Source: Enterovibrio norvegicus DSM 15893 (GTDB lineage Bacteria; Pseudomonadota; Gammaproteobacteria; Enterobacterales; Vibrionaceae). Taken from it: DNA of 64,000 bases. A program made the position numbers and the translations under genes. The stretch covers positions 62,001 through 126,000 of the forward strand of contig NZ_FOWR01000003.1 of the NCBI RefSeq assembly GCF_900115495.1, written 5' to 3'. The notes beneath the pieces are model-generated. The model worked only from the letters and a program-made list of their open reading frames with translations, was not told where the DNA came from and did no database searches. Positions 1-8,782 of the stretch are shown here, piece after piece. Numbering within the stretch: position 1 is the first letter of the stretch; each line of letters begins with the position of its first letter.

Positions 1-126
1 TGTAGGCCTTGATTTTCCTCATCTTTGTCTCAACTAAATTATCATTAATAAGATATTTTAGTCTGACGAAAATAAGCGGTGATGGTAGTATTCCCCCACC
101 CCAATCTGCCTTAAAACACCTTATTC

Positions 127-609
127 ATGGAAAAAGTGTTAATCAGTGCTTGTCTGCTTGGACAAAATGTTCGCTATGACGGAAACAACCTCGGTTTAGA
201 TTCTCTTTCATTTCAACGATTGTCCGAACTGGTCGAATTCGTTGCCATTTGCCCAGAAGTGTCCGGCGGACTCCCAACGCCCCGAACACCCGCAGAAATC
301 ATTCAGGGCGTTGGATTGGATGTTATTGAACAGCGCATCCAGGTCATCACTCAGACTGGCGAAGATGTTACCGATGCATTTATCCTTGGTGCACAGAACG
401 CACTGGATTTGTGCAAAAGAAACAACATTCGCGCTGCAGTGTTAACGGATTCAAGCCCTTCTTGCGGTAGCAGTAAAATTTACAACGGTGAATTTGATGG
501 TAAGAAAGTCGCAGGACACGGTGTAACAACAGCATTGCTAAGGCAACACGGCATTGCTGTATTTAGTCAATTCGAGTTAGAAAACATCATCGAATTCGTG
601 AATAGCTAG
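127..609 (+). CDS. DUF523 / TudS-like iron-sulfur protein
   Basis: 160 aa cytoplasmic protein. It has the DUF523 hallmarks in order: ISACLLG near the start, VRYDG, ICPEVSGGLPTPR around residues 41-53, and DSSPSCGSS around 108-116. The three cysteines C9, C42 and C113 match the three ligands of the [4Fe-4S] cluster known from the thiouracil desulfurase TudS, which belongs to this family. Whether this member desulfurates a thiolated base or has another substrate cannot be told. The length is typical for a stand-alone DUF523 domain. It is monocistronic here, with about 500 bases of gene-free sequence downstream. Confidence 0.85.
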   Translation: MEKVLISACLLGQNVRYDGNNLGLDSLSFQRLSELVEFVAICPEVSGGLPTPRTPAEIIQGVGLDVIEQRIQVITQTGEDVTDAFILGAQNALDLCKRNNIRAAVLTDSSPSCGSSKIYNGEFDGKKVAGHGVTTALLRQHGIAVFSQFELENIIEFVNS

Positions 610-1145
610 CTTGTTACATCACATAGCTAGTGCCAAAAGCATTAGCTACTCCCATTCAAAAAGCCCGACAGTCTGTACCATTTTTGAATCAAAACCCTTC
701 ACCTTTATGTTCAGAATCTGCTTATTTCAGAAAGTCGCCTTTCTGGGACGACACATTTCGCTCAGATAGGTTAGAAACTATATGCATATTGAAACGGTTA
801 TTTAGAGGCAATATAGGCAAAGCGCCTCACGTTTCACGACTTGGCTGACCCTAAATGCTTTCTATTTGCAGTAAGTCACGCCATCATTAGGCGACGATTA
901 AAATCTCGCGTTTGTACCTTCCATTCATGGTTATGCTACAAACACGAGAACATAAAGAAACTTGGCAAGGGTTTTGCCTTTGTTTGTAACCGTACGTTAA
1001 ACAGTAACGTTGCCATGTTTCTTATGAAATCGAAGGACAATCAAACAGCCCGTCAGCGTAAGGGAAGAGAGCGCAATGAAAGCGCTTTCAGATGAAAATA
1101 GCGTGAATCCCAGGGTTGTTTAGACTAAAGATGAAGGAAAACACA
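610..1145. other. Gene-free stretch before lacI
   Basis: About 500 bases without a convincing gene. Two short open frames (630-848 and 841-1095, plus strand) have no family resemblance and no good ribosome binding site, so I do not call them. The only clear element is the perfect LacI-type palindrome near the 3' end (1077-1090). I saw no terminator for the upstream gene and no confident promoter. Confidence 0.5.
1077..1090. promoter_or_regulatory. LacI-type operator upstream of lacI
   Basis: TGAAAGCGCTTTCA is a perfect 14-bp palindrome with the central CG typical of LacI/GalR operators. It shares the core GAAAGCGCTTTC with two further sites at 5740-5757 and 11606-11623. It ends about 55 bases before the likely lacI start, which suggests autoregulation. 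Confidence 0.75.
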
Positions 1146-2186
1146 TTGATCACCATTAAAGAAGTTGCGGAGCTCGCGAAAGTCTCCCAATCGACGGTAT
1201 CTCGTGCCTTAAATGGTCACGAAACCGTGAAGGAGAAAAACCGCATTAAGGTGTTTGATGCCATCGAAAAGCTTGGTTATCAACCCAATGCATTTGCGCA
1301 GGCACTTGCTTCGAATCGCTCTCACAGTATCGGTATGCTGGTTGGTACGTTTGATGGTCCTTACTTTGGTCCTTTGATGCACTATGTCGAAAAGGTCGTA
1401 CGTCAACAGAACTACCACCTCATTATCACCAGTGGTCACGAGCAGTACCAAGAAGAGCAAGAGTCCATCCGCTTCTTAAACGCGAAGAAAATCGATGGCC
1501 TCGTACTGACCTCAGACATGCTCAGCGATGGCGATATCCTTGATATCATTGAAATTACGCCAGCCACCATGCTGATGAACCGCTATATTCCCGAAATCGC
1601 AGACCAATGTATTTGCATCGATAACGAACTTGGCGGCTTCCTCGCCACAGAGCATTTGCTGCTGAATGGTCACCGCCGCATTGGTTGTGTCACTGGCCAG
1701 TTAAGCAAAATTGATAGCCGGGAACGTTTGCAAGGCTACCGAAATGCATTGAAAGAATACGGCGTGGAATACGATCCGAATTTGGTCGTAGAAGGCCGTT
1801 TTGACCACGGTGGCAATGACACCGCTGTACGTCGATTACTCGACCGAGACAAAAGCATGACGGCAATATTCTGTTTGAACGACAGTATCGCGCTTGCCGC
1901 TTATGGCGTTTGTCATGAATTTGGTTACCGCGTGGGTGAAGACATGTCAATTGTGGGTTTCGATAACCACACATACAGCCAATACATGACACCAAGCCTG
2001 TCTACCGTTAACTTCCCAATCAAAGAAATGGCGAAAGAAGCGGCAAAAGGTGTGCTTAATATTTTGAATGGCAAGAAAAGCACGGGGGTTGAGAACCGTC
2101 TTTCACCAAACCTGATTGAGCGAAAATCAGTGAAAAATATTGCAAGCGTTGGTCAAATTGTGAAAAAAGCGAGCTTCACCGAATAA
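1146..2186 (+). CDS. LacI/GalR family transcriptional regulator
   Basis: About 346 aa. The N-terminal helix-turn-helix (ITIKEVAELAKVSQSTVSR) and hinge (KLGYQPNAFAQALAS) are classic LacI, followed by a periplasmic-binding-protein-like sensor domain (IGMLVGTFDGPYFGPLM, RRIGCVTGQ, FCLNDSIALAAYG, MSIVGFDN). I favour the TTG at 1146. It has AAGGA seven bases upstream and places the HTH at the usual distance from the N terminus. ATG 1131 and TTG 1116 are in frame but poorly served by Shine-Dalgarno sequences. The gene converges on the sugar operon at 2268-11464. The shared palindromes strongly suggest it controls that operon, with an oligosaccharide or breakdown product as inducer (inference). Confidence 0.9.
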   Translation: MITIKEVAELAKVSQSTVSRALNGHETVKEKNRIKVFDAIEKLGYQPNAFAQALASNRSHSIGMLVGTFDGPYFGPLMHYVEKVVRQQNYHLIITSGHEQYQEEQESIRFLNAKKIDGLVLTSDMLSDGDILDIIEITPATMLMNRYIPEIADQCICIDNELGGFLATEHLLLNGHRRIGCVTGQLSKIDSRERLQGYRNALKEYGVEYDPNLVVEGRFDHGGNDTAVRRLLDRDKSMTAIFCLNDSIALAAYGVCHEFGYRVGEDMSIVGFDNHTYSQYMTPSLSTVNFPIKEMAKEAAKGVLNILNGKKSTGVENRLSPNLIERKSVKNIASVGQIVKKASFTE

Positions 2187-2210
2187 CGCCTCACACGCTT
2201 AATGGACACA

Positions 2211-2241
2211 AAAAAACAGCCGCTATTTAGCGGCTGTTTTT
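2211..2241. terminator. Bidirectional terminator between lacI and the phosphorylase gene
   Basis: An A-tract, a perfect stem AACAGCCGCTA/TAGCGGCTGTT with a two-base loop, and a T-tract. It works in both orientations and lies between two convergent genes. Confidence 0.9.
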
Positions 2242-2267
2242 ATTTGCGGATTTTGTATCAGCGGAAA

Positions 2268-5200
2268 TTAATCTGGTTGATACAGCATGCTTTCAGGCAC
2301 ATTCACCACAATGCGATCGAACTCGCCAGTGCGGTCGAAGATTTGCTTACTGATCGATGCAGACAACATGTTGCCTTGAATGATGATCACATCGCCTGTC
2401 GACAGCACAAGCTCAATGCTTATTTCTTCTGCATCAGACATGCGATATACAAAAGGTACCTGACAGTAGGTAAATGCAAGTTCACCTTTGTTAAGTTCAA
2501 GGTCAACAAGGTTGCTATCAAGCCCAACATACGTAAAGCCAACAGGCCCTTCACTGAACTCGTTTTTCAGTAGCAATGTCGGTGCAATTTCAATCGCGCC
2601 ACCGCTCACCATAATACCCAGCTCACCGAAACGCGTCAGAATTTCTTCCTTCACCTGACCTGTCATGCCTGGCTGCTGTGCGCCTGCATTTTTTGGCGTG
2701 TGTGAATAAGGGTCAACAGGGAATGCACCATACTCTTGCGGGGCTTTGTTAAAGCCAATGCCATCACGCACACGGTAGTAGTAAGCCGCCAGTTTCCTCG
2801 TATCTTGGCTGTGTGGATTTTCTTGCAAGCTCGTGAAGTACACTTCTTGAACAGCCAGCAAAAGCTTCGACACCATGTGCCAATAGATACAACCTAACCC
2901 TTCATAACCAAACATGGTTCCTGAACGGCCCGTAAACTCACGGTGGTTAAATACCTCTTCATAGATATCCAACACGTTGTTGAACAAAGCGTCAGTGATG
3001 TGAGGATAATCTGGACGTACGGTTTCAATCGCACGCTTCAACACACCGTCGTTTTCAAAACTTGCATTGAAGTGAAAATGGCTACGGTTATCAACATTGA
3101 TTAAGCGCGTGTCACCCACTGTGTACATTTCAGACAACAATGGATTCCCTTGAACCTTCTCTGCAGGGATCAAGTTTTTATCCATGAAGGTGCTCAGTTC
3201 ACGATCTGGATAGAGCATGAACGATTTCTGATCCGCGCGGTACATTTCGCTCTTGAACAGGCTATCGAGCAATGAAACAGCTTGTGAACTGCTTAGTGCA
3301 CCCGAGCTCAGCGCCGCTACCTGCCCTTCTAGCATCGGATAGAGGTCAAGTGATGCCAGACTCTCAGAAGAGTACTGAACGACGTTGTACGCATTGTACA
3401 GGCCGTCTTCACGCTCATTGTTCAATGCACTGCGATCTAGAAGACGCATGCTTGAATCTAACAGCGCGTTAATGTCTGATTTGCTGACGGTCGTTTTTCC
3501 AGAGAAGCCGTTGTCACGGTAAACCAGACGACGGTAACGACATGCCGCTTCAACCAAGTCATTCAGCAAGACACGCTTAGTTTGACGTGTGACCGTCTTG
3601 TTTTTCACTTCCGTCGACGCTTTGTGCAGGATATCTGCCGTATCAGAAAGCCATTGTGCCACTTCCGTTGATAGACGAATGGTATCCGGAGCATTGGCGA
3701 ATAGCCCTTGCAAGAACTCAACGTAACGACGCATATAACACAACGTCACTACAGACAACCCGTTACCAACAATGGCGTTGTTCGCATCATTCCACTCAGG
3801 ACGTTGGGTGTTCAACCAAATACCACCATCGACAACCCAGTTGCTCAATTTCGCAAGCAACGGCACAAGCAGCTTCTCTGACAAGTTAACCAGATACACT
3901 TCTTTGTCTGAATCCAACATCAAACGGCCGTCACTGCCCAATTGCTCGCTCAGCAATACCGTTCTGTCGTGAAGGGCTTGATCAAACGTCACCGTGTCTT
4001 TTGGTGTGTTGAACAGGGTGTTCGCATCACCAATGCGGTACGGGACATTGGCGTAGCTAAAGATTTCGCGGGTCAGATCTTCTGACAATTGCTCAGGGTC
4101 GAAACGCTTTGACCATTCAAGGAACTTGAGTAAATAAATGATCTGATGATCGCCCCAGTAACCGATGTTGCTCCACGGGTCATCCGCTTCAAGTACTTCC
4201 CAGTCCACACCGTCTTTCGTGATGCGGTAAGGGTTATAGCCGTCTAAGGTCGAGGCATTCACAAACTTGGTGATGAACGCGCGAATGTAGCCCGGGTAGC
4301 TCAATGCCAACGCTTCCCAGTTTTGGAATATGTCGCGCCAGTTACCTTGGTAAGACAGTAAAGGCTGGTCTTGCTTGTCCTTCACTTTGATTTCGTAATG
4401 GTTCCACGGACGGCTAGGGTCACCATGACGACGACCAAAAGTCAGCGGCAAATACTCAAGACACAAACGCACCAACTGAATATCGTCAGATTGCTCCGCG
4501 CGTTTCACTAACTCTGCATGAGTAAATTGCTCAGGCAGTGCATCGTAGAAAGATTGGTTACGCAGCACGACTTTGCCGTTGGTTGCACGAGCAGTTCGAA
4601 GCACGTCATCACGGCGCAACGCATAACCGTTCTCAAACACACCACCGCGCATGCTGTTAAACAACACGTTGGCGTAATGGTGGTTACTGGTGGTTTCACT
4701 TGCAGAGTACTGCCAGCCGTCTACTGCGCCGATCAGCGCGACCAATTCTTTACGGTTGGCTTGAATGTCATCTTCGATCAGATCAAGCAGAATACGACCG
4801 CGTGCGAGTTTCGATCTCAGCACGGCCACATCCGTGTGGTTCTTATCGCTGTCTAACACGAACAACCAATCGTTGCTGCTGTTCGCATCGAGCGTGATGG
4901 TTTTGTGGATCATGTAAGCGCCACGTACGCCACGCGTGAGCGTTTCTGGCTCTAACGCAAGGCCGCGACGGAATGCAGGAAGTTGTTGGCTGCTCAAAAG
5001 CAAGGTGGATTGGTCTGAATCCACACAGAAAACGGTGTTCGCTTGCAGTGATTCTGCAGGGTCTGCACGGTCGCTCAACTTGGCGTACATGGTGTATAGC
5101 GCCAATGCGGTTTCACCCACTCGCTCATTCCATTTGTACGCGTCTACCAAGGCACTGCGGGTTTGCAATGCGGCCATTGGCGCGTCACAAGGCAGGATGT

Positions 5201-5723
5201 TTTGAAGGCCATCAAGCACCTCAACACTGCGTGACTCGCCCGTGAGGTTAGCGATTTCACAGCGGCGTACAAAGCCGAAAGTGTTGCCGGTTTCCCAGCT
5301 GTATTGGAAGGAAAGCCCCAAGGTATGGTTAACTTCCTCAAACACCAATTTGTCGCCGGTAATGTTTTTGTAAAGATGGCGATTCAGGTCAAAACGGCCA
5401 TCTTGTTGGACGTTGAACGGTTCCCATGTCACACGTGTTCCTTGGTGATCGACACGGATAAAGGTTCTCGGCCCAGTGTTGTCTGCGCTCTCGTGGATCA
5501 TATCCACAGAACGGTAAGGAAACAGAGCATTCTCTGGTTTACTCCGTCCTGCTGACAAGCTACCTGTGGAAGAAACGAACAACCAATGATCATTCGCCGA
5601 TACGATGCTCATAAAAAAAGGCTGCATGTGATCAACATTTTCAATGCGATAAAAACGATCGCCCTGAAAATCTACAAATTGCCCGCTAACAGGAGCGTTA
5701 GCCATTTGAACATTCTGTTCCAT
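2268..5723 (-). CDS. Large GH94-clan-like glycoside phosphorylase
   Basis: 1151 aa with no signal peptide, so cytoplasmic. Features of the inverting glycoside phosphorylase clan are visible: an N-terminal beta-rich half, then an (alpha/alpha)6-like part with YQGNWRDIFQNWEAL (458-472), a GYNPYRIT...DDPWSNIGYWGDHQ segment (495-526) and RPEWNDANNAIVGNG (641-655). D646 in WND aligns by eye with the DWND general acid of GH94 cellobiose and chitobiose phosphorylases. Those enzymes are about 800 aa; this length fits better the large families GH149/GH161 (beta-1,3-glucan phosphorylases) as I recall them. Likely role: phosphorolysis of an imported beta-linked oligosaccharide to a sugar-1-phosphate. 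It is the last gene of the operon, with its own operator 17 bases upstream. An AGGAA motif precedes ATG 5723. Substrate unknown. Confidence 0.7.
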   Translation of the reverse strand: MEQNVQMANAPVSGQFVDFQGDRFYRIENVDHMQPFFMSIVSANDHWLFVSSTGSLSAGRSKPENALFPYRSVDMIHESADNTGPRTFIRVDHQGTRVTWEPFNVQQDGRFDLNRHLYKNITGDKLVFEEVNHTLGLSFQYSWETGNTFGFVRRCEIANLTGESRSVEVLDGLQNILPCDAPMAALQTRSALVDAYKWNERVGETALALYTMYAKLSDRADPAESLQANTVFCVDSDQSTLLLSSQQLPAFRRGLALEPETLTRGVRGAYMIHKTITLDANSSNDWLFVLDSDKNHTDVAVLRSKLARGRILLDLIEDDIQANRKELVALIGAVDGWQYSASETTSNHHYANVLFNSMRGGVFENGYALRRDDVLRTARATNGKVVLRNQSFYDALPEQFTHAELVKRAEQSDDIQLVRLCLEYLPLTFGRRHGDPSRPWNHYEIKVKDKQDQPLLSYQGNWRDIFQNWEALALSYPGYIRAFITKFVNASTLDGYNPYRITKDGVDWEVLEADDPWSNIGYWGDHQIIYLLKFLEWSKRFDPEQLSEDLTREIFSYANVPYRIGDANTLFNTPKDTVTFDQALHDRTVLLSEQLGSDGRLMLDSDKEVYLVNLSEKLLVPLLAKLSNWVVDGGIWLNTQRPEWNDANNAIVGNGLSVVTLCYMRRYVEFLQGLFANAPDTIRLSTEVAQWLSDTADILHKASTEVKNKTVTRQTKRVLLNDLVEAACRYRRLVYRDNGFSGKTTVSKSDINALLDSSMRLLDRSALNNEREDGLYNAYNVVQYSSESLASLDLYPMLEGQVAALSSGALSSSQAVSLLDSLFKSEMYRADQKSFMLYPDRELSTFMDKNLIPAEKVQGNPLLSEMYTVGDTRLINVDNRSHFHFNASFENDGVLKRAIETVRPDYPHITDALFNNVLDIYEEVFNHREFTGRSGTMFGYEGLGCIYWHMVSKLLLAVQEVYFTSLQENPHSQDTRKLAAYYYRVRDGIGFNKAPQEYGAFPVDPYSHTPKNAGAQQPGMTGQVKEEILTRFGELGIMVSGGAIEIAPTLLLKNEFSEGPVGFTYVGLDSNLVDLELNKGELAFTYCQVPFVYRMSDAEEISIELVLSTGDVIIIQGNMLSASISKQIFDRTGEFDRIVVNVPESMLYQPD

Positions 5724-5739
5724 TTTTCTCGGTTCCTAA

Positions 5740-5757
5740 AAAGAAAGCGCTTTCTTT
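5740..5757. promoter_or_regulatory. LacI-type operator upstream of the phosphorylase gene
   Basis: AAAGAAAGCGCTTTCTTT is a perfect 18-bp palindrome, identical over all 18 bases to the site at 11606-11623. It lies in the 47-base gap between the ATPase stop and the phosphorylase start. It could be the operator of an internal promoter or a road-block. A weak hairpin (AGGTG/CACCT, 5775-5788) followed on the minus strand by a T-run overlaps the end of the upstream gene. Confidence 0.8.
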
Positions 5758-5770
5758 AACGCTAAAAAAT

Positions 5771-6760
5771 TTAGAGGTGATGACACCTTGCAAAATGACC
5801 AGCCTGCACTTCCGTGGCCTCTGGCATTTCTTGTGTACACACCTCTGTTGCGACTGGACAACGCGACGCGTAAGGGCACCCTACGCTGCTCGGTTTCCAT
5901 AGCGGTATATCACCCTTTTTGACAGAGAGTTCGCGCTTTCCTCGACGACCCACTTCCGGCACTGCTGATAGCAGAAGCTTAGAATACGGGTGCTGCGGGT
6001 TTTGCGTAACACTGTCGCTATGACCCCATTCAACCATATGACCGACATACATTACTGCGGTCTTCTCAGCAAAATAGCGAGCGGTAGCGATGTCATGGGT
6101 GATATACATGAAGGCGATCCCATGTTTGTCTTTCAGATCGGCCATCAGGTTTAAAATGCCAAGACGTACGGAGACATCCAGCATTGAAATCGGTTCATCC
6201 GCCAAAATAACTTCAGGGTCGACAGCAATGGCGCGTGCAATCGCAACACGCTGACGCTGGCCGCCACTTAATTCATGCGGATACTTCTGAGCCGTTTCAA
6301 CCGCGGGCGATAAACCCACCAGCTCGAGCAATTCATACACCTTTTGCGACACATCACGCTTGGTCGCACGTTTGTGGATCAGCAATGGCCTGGCCACATG
6401 GTGATGAATGGTATGCACGGGGTTCAGCGACCCAAACGGGTCTTGGAAAATCATCTGAACTTGGCGTGCATATTCAAGCGCCCCATTTTCGGATACATAA
6501 TCCGCCAACGGTTTTCCCTTGAACGAAATCTTGCCTGCTGTTTCTTTATAAATGCGCGTCAAAATGCGCGCACCGGTGCTTTTTCCTGACCCTGACTCAC
6601 CCACGATGGCGAGGGCTTCCCCTTTGTTTAAATCAAAGGAAACATCATTCACAGCGCGCATCACATTCCCTTTTGAGGAATGACCAATAGCGAAATCCAT
6701 CACCAGATTTTTAATCGAAAGAATCGTTTCTTTCTTGTTCATCGCTGCGCTATCGTCCAT
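5771..6760 (-). CDS. Opp/Dpp-type ABC transporter ATPase (DppF/OppF-like)
   Basis: 329 aa ATPase that powers the importer of this operon. Walker A is GESGSGKST, the signature is LSGGQRQRVAIARA, Walker B is VILADEP, and the switch histidine lies in MYITHDIATA. The C-terminal oligopeptide/dipeptide transporter extension has a cysteine cluster (CPYASRCP...C...C) of the kind known to bind an iron-sulfur cluster in DppD/DppF ATPases. The ATG at 6760 has a GAGAAG ribosome binding site. It lies 18 bases after the sister ATPase. Context (LacI regulator, phosphorylase) argues for oligosaccharide rather than peptide import, as known for other family-5 systems in Vibrio and Thermotoga. Confidence 0.9.
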   Translation of the reverse strand: MDDSAAMNKKETILSIKNLVMDFAIGHSSKGNVMRAVNDVSFDLNKGEALAIVGESGSGKSTGARILTRIYKETAGKISFKGKPLADYVSENGALEYARQVQMIFQDPFGSLNPVHTIHHHVARPLLIHKRATKRDVSQKVYELLELVGLSPAVETAQKYPHELSGGQRQRVAIARAIAVDPEVILADEPISMLDVSVRLGILNLMADLKDKHGIAFMYITHDIATARYFAEKTAVMYVGHMVEWGHSDSVTQNPQHPYSKLLLSAVPEVGRRGKRELSVKKGDIPLWKPSSVGCPYASRCPVATEVCTQEMPEATEVQAGHFARCHHL

Positions 6761-6778
6761 CGCTGTTCTTCTCGTCGC

Positions 6779-7765
6779 TTATGTTAAATGACAGGAAACG
6801 TGATGCTGAGGCCCAATGGCTTTCAGCGACGGTTCATTCTGGGTGCATGGTTCGAAGCATTTGGTACAACGCTCCTGAAAGTTACATCCCTGCGGCATGT
6901 TCAACAGGTTCACAGGGTTACCCGGGATCCCATACAAGCGCTCTTTTGGCCCATGAATGGTCGGGAACGAAGAAAGCAGCCCCTGCGTATACGGATGCTG
7001 AGGTGAATCGAACACGGTTTCCGCATCGCCAATTTCAATGATGTTGCCGGCGTACATCACACCGATGCGATCAGCAATCTCGCCCATCAAACTCAAATCA
7101 TGGCTGATGAACAAAATCGAGAAGCCAAACTTGGCTTTCAGCTCATACAGCTCGTTCAAAATCTCGCGTTCTACCACCACATCAAGCGCCGTGGTTGGCT
7201 CATCCATGATGATCAGTTTCGGCTCAAGCGCGAGCGCTATGGCAATCACAACACGTTGACGCATACCACCACTTAACTGGTGCGGAAACGCGGTCAAACG
7301 GTCAGGGTGAATACCCACAATCTGCAAAAGCTCAGCCCCTTTTTCGAGCGCTTCTTTCAGTGACACCTTTTTGTGCGCTTGAATCACGTCAGTGATCTGC
7401 TCACCGATCGTAATAACAGGGTTGAGCGAGTTCATGGCACTTTGAAACACGACAGACGCTTCGTTCCAACGGAATGCGCGCAATGCCTTGTCGTTCATTT
7501 TCAGAATGTCTTGACCCTTGTAGAGGATCTCCCCTTCTGAAATCAGTGCCGGTGCTTTGTGAAGACGCGAAATTGCAAACGCGAGTGTGCTCTTTCCACA
7601 ACCGGATTCACCTGCAAGGCCGAGGGTTTCCCCTTCCGCTATGCTCACGCTAACGTTATTCACCGCACGGGCAATGCCGTTTGGCGAAACGTAGTCCACA
7701 CAAAGGTTATTAATCTCAAGCAAAGGCGGCTTGGCGTTTGATGCCATTTCGATGATGTCTGACAT
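6779..7765 (-). CDS. Opp/Dpp-type ABC transporter ATPase (DppD/OppD-like)
   Basis: 328 aa second ATPase. Walker A is GESGCGKST, the signature is LSGGMRQRVVIAIAL, Walker B is LIIMDEPTTALD, and the switch is LFISHDLSLM. It has the Opp-type C-terminal extension with GNPVNLLNMPQGC and further cysteines (CTKC, C, C). It pairs with the ATPase at 5771-6760 as a heterodimer (family knowledge). The ATG at 7765 shares one base with the TGA stop of the upstream permease, which implies translational coupling. A GTG one codon earlier is the alternative start. Confidence 0.9.
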   Translation of the reverse strand: MSDIIEMASNAKPPLLEINNLCVDYVSPNGIARAVNNVSVSIAEGETLGLAGESGCGKSTLAFAISRLHKAPALISEGEILYKGQDILKMNDKALRAFRWNEASVVFQSAMNSLNPVITIGEQITDVIQAHKKVSLKEALEKGAELLQIVGIHPDRLTAFPHQLSGGMRQRVVIAIALALEPKLIIMDEPTTALDVVVEREILNELYELKAKFGFSILFISHDLSLMGEIADRIGVMYAGNIIEIGDAETVFDSPQHPYTQGLLSSFPTIHGPKERLYGIPGNPVNLLNMPQGCNFQERCTKCFEPCTQNEPSLKAIGPQHHVSCHLT

Positions 7766-8772
7766 CACAAGCCCCTCTTCTTATCGACTTCTTTCTTCAG
7801 CTTGTTCCAGAGCTTAATGTGCGGCCCTGTTTTCAGCTTCGGATTACTGACTTGGTCTATCGACATGTTAATCATGGCGAATGCCCCGCCCGTGATGGCC
7901 AATGCCATGGCTGGCACTAACATTTCCCACCACGCGCCTGTGTAGAGTGCCGACGACGTTTGAGCCCAATACAACATGGAACCCCAACTGACTTCTGTCG
8001 CGTCACCCAGTCCTAAAAAGCCCAACCCTGCCTCTGAGCCCATTGCATAAATGACAGTACCCAAGAAACCGCCAAATACGATGGAAACAAGGTTGGGCAA
8101 AATCTCGACCAAAATAATGCGTATTTTCGATTCGCCCATCACTTCCGCAGAAAGGATGAATTCCTTGTTACGGATTGCCATGGTTTGTGCGCGAATAACC
8201 CTTGCTCCCCAAGGCCAGGACGTAATGCCTAGCAATATCGTGATGACGACTGACCCCACTTGCCCAAGAAAGGCGGCCAGAACAATCAACAACGGGAGTT
8301 GAGGGAATACCAAAAACACATTGGTCATAAAATTGAGTCGTTCATCAATGCGCCCACCGAAGTAGCCCGCAGACACACCCACAAGCACGGCGATGGTCAT
8401 GGCGATAAGGCCAGCAGCAATTGAGACAGACAGTGTTTTTCTTGCACCGACCAACACTTGGCTAAACACATCTCGCCCACTGCGCGTGGTGCCCATAATG
8501 TGTTCAGCACTTGGCGGCTGGTGTGGACGCGCCACACGCTTTTCCGCTTTGTACGGTGCAATAGCAGAAGCAAACAGCGCGCCTGAGAAAACAATCGCCA
8601 GCAACAAGCCGCCGATAATGGCCGGCGGATTGCCGTAGAAAAAGGCATAGATAGCACCAAGCATGCGCTTGAACTTTTTCATCCCCGACACAGGTTTCTG
8701 TGCCTGCATACCCGGCCCCTGCGAAGGATTCGGCGTGTTTAAATCTTGGGTATCTGTGGCGACTTTATCCAT
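7765..8772 (-). CDS. Opp/Dpp-type ABC permease (DppC/OppC-like)
   Basis: 335 aa inner-membrane permease. A charged, proline-rich cytoplasmic N terminus of about 40 residues precedes the first membrane segment (IIGGLLLAIVFSGALFAS). The OppC_N motif region (HIMGTTRSGRDVFSQVLVGAR) and the EAA loop (EVMGESKIRIILVEILPN) follow, with five further membrane segments. The ATG at 8772 is chosen because AAGGGGA lies seven bases upstream. A longer frame to 8814 would overlap the preceding gene and has no Shine-Dalgarno. It forms the channel with the permease at 8783-9757. Confidence 0.9.
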   Translation of the reverse strand: MDKVATDTQDLNTPNPSQGPGMQAQKPVSGMKKFKRMLGAIYAFFYGNPPAIIGGLLLAIVFSGALFASAIAPYKAEKRVARPHQPPSAEHIMGTTRSGRDVFSQVLVGARKTLSVSIAAGLIAMTIAVLVGVSAGYFGGRIDERLNFMTNVFLVFPQLPLLIVLAAFLGQVGSVVITILLGITSWPWGARVIRAQTMAIRNKEFILSAEVMGESKIRIILVEILPNLVSIVFGGFLGTVIYAMGSEAGLGFLGLGDATEVSWGSMLYWAQTSSALYTGAWWEMLVPAMALAITGGAFAMINMSIDQVSNPKLKTGPHIKLWNKLKKEVDKKRGL

Positions 8773-8782
8773 GCTGATCCCC

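Noticed and set aside
630-1095. Two short plus-strand open frames upstream of lacI
   Set aside because: No ribosome binding site, no recognisable protein pattern, overlapping each other and running into the operator region.
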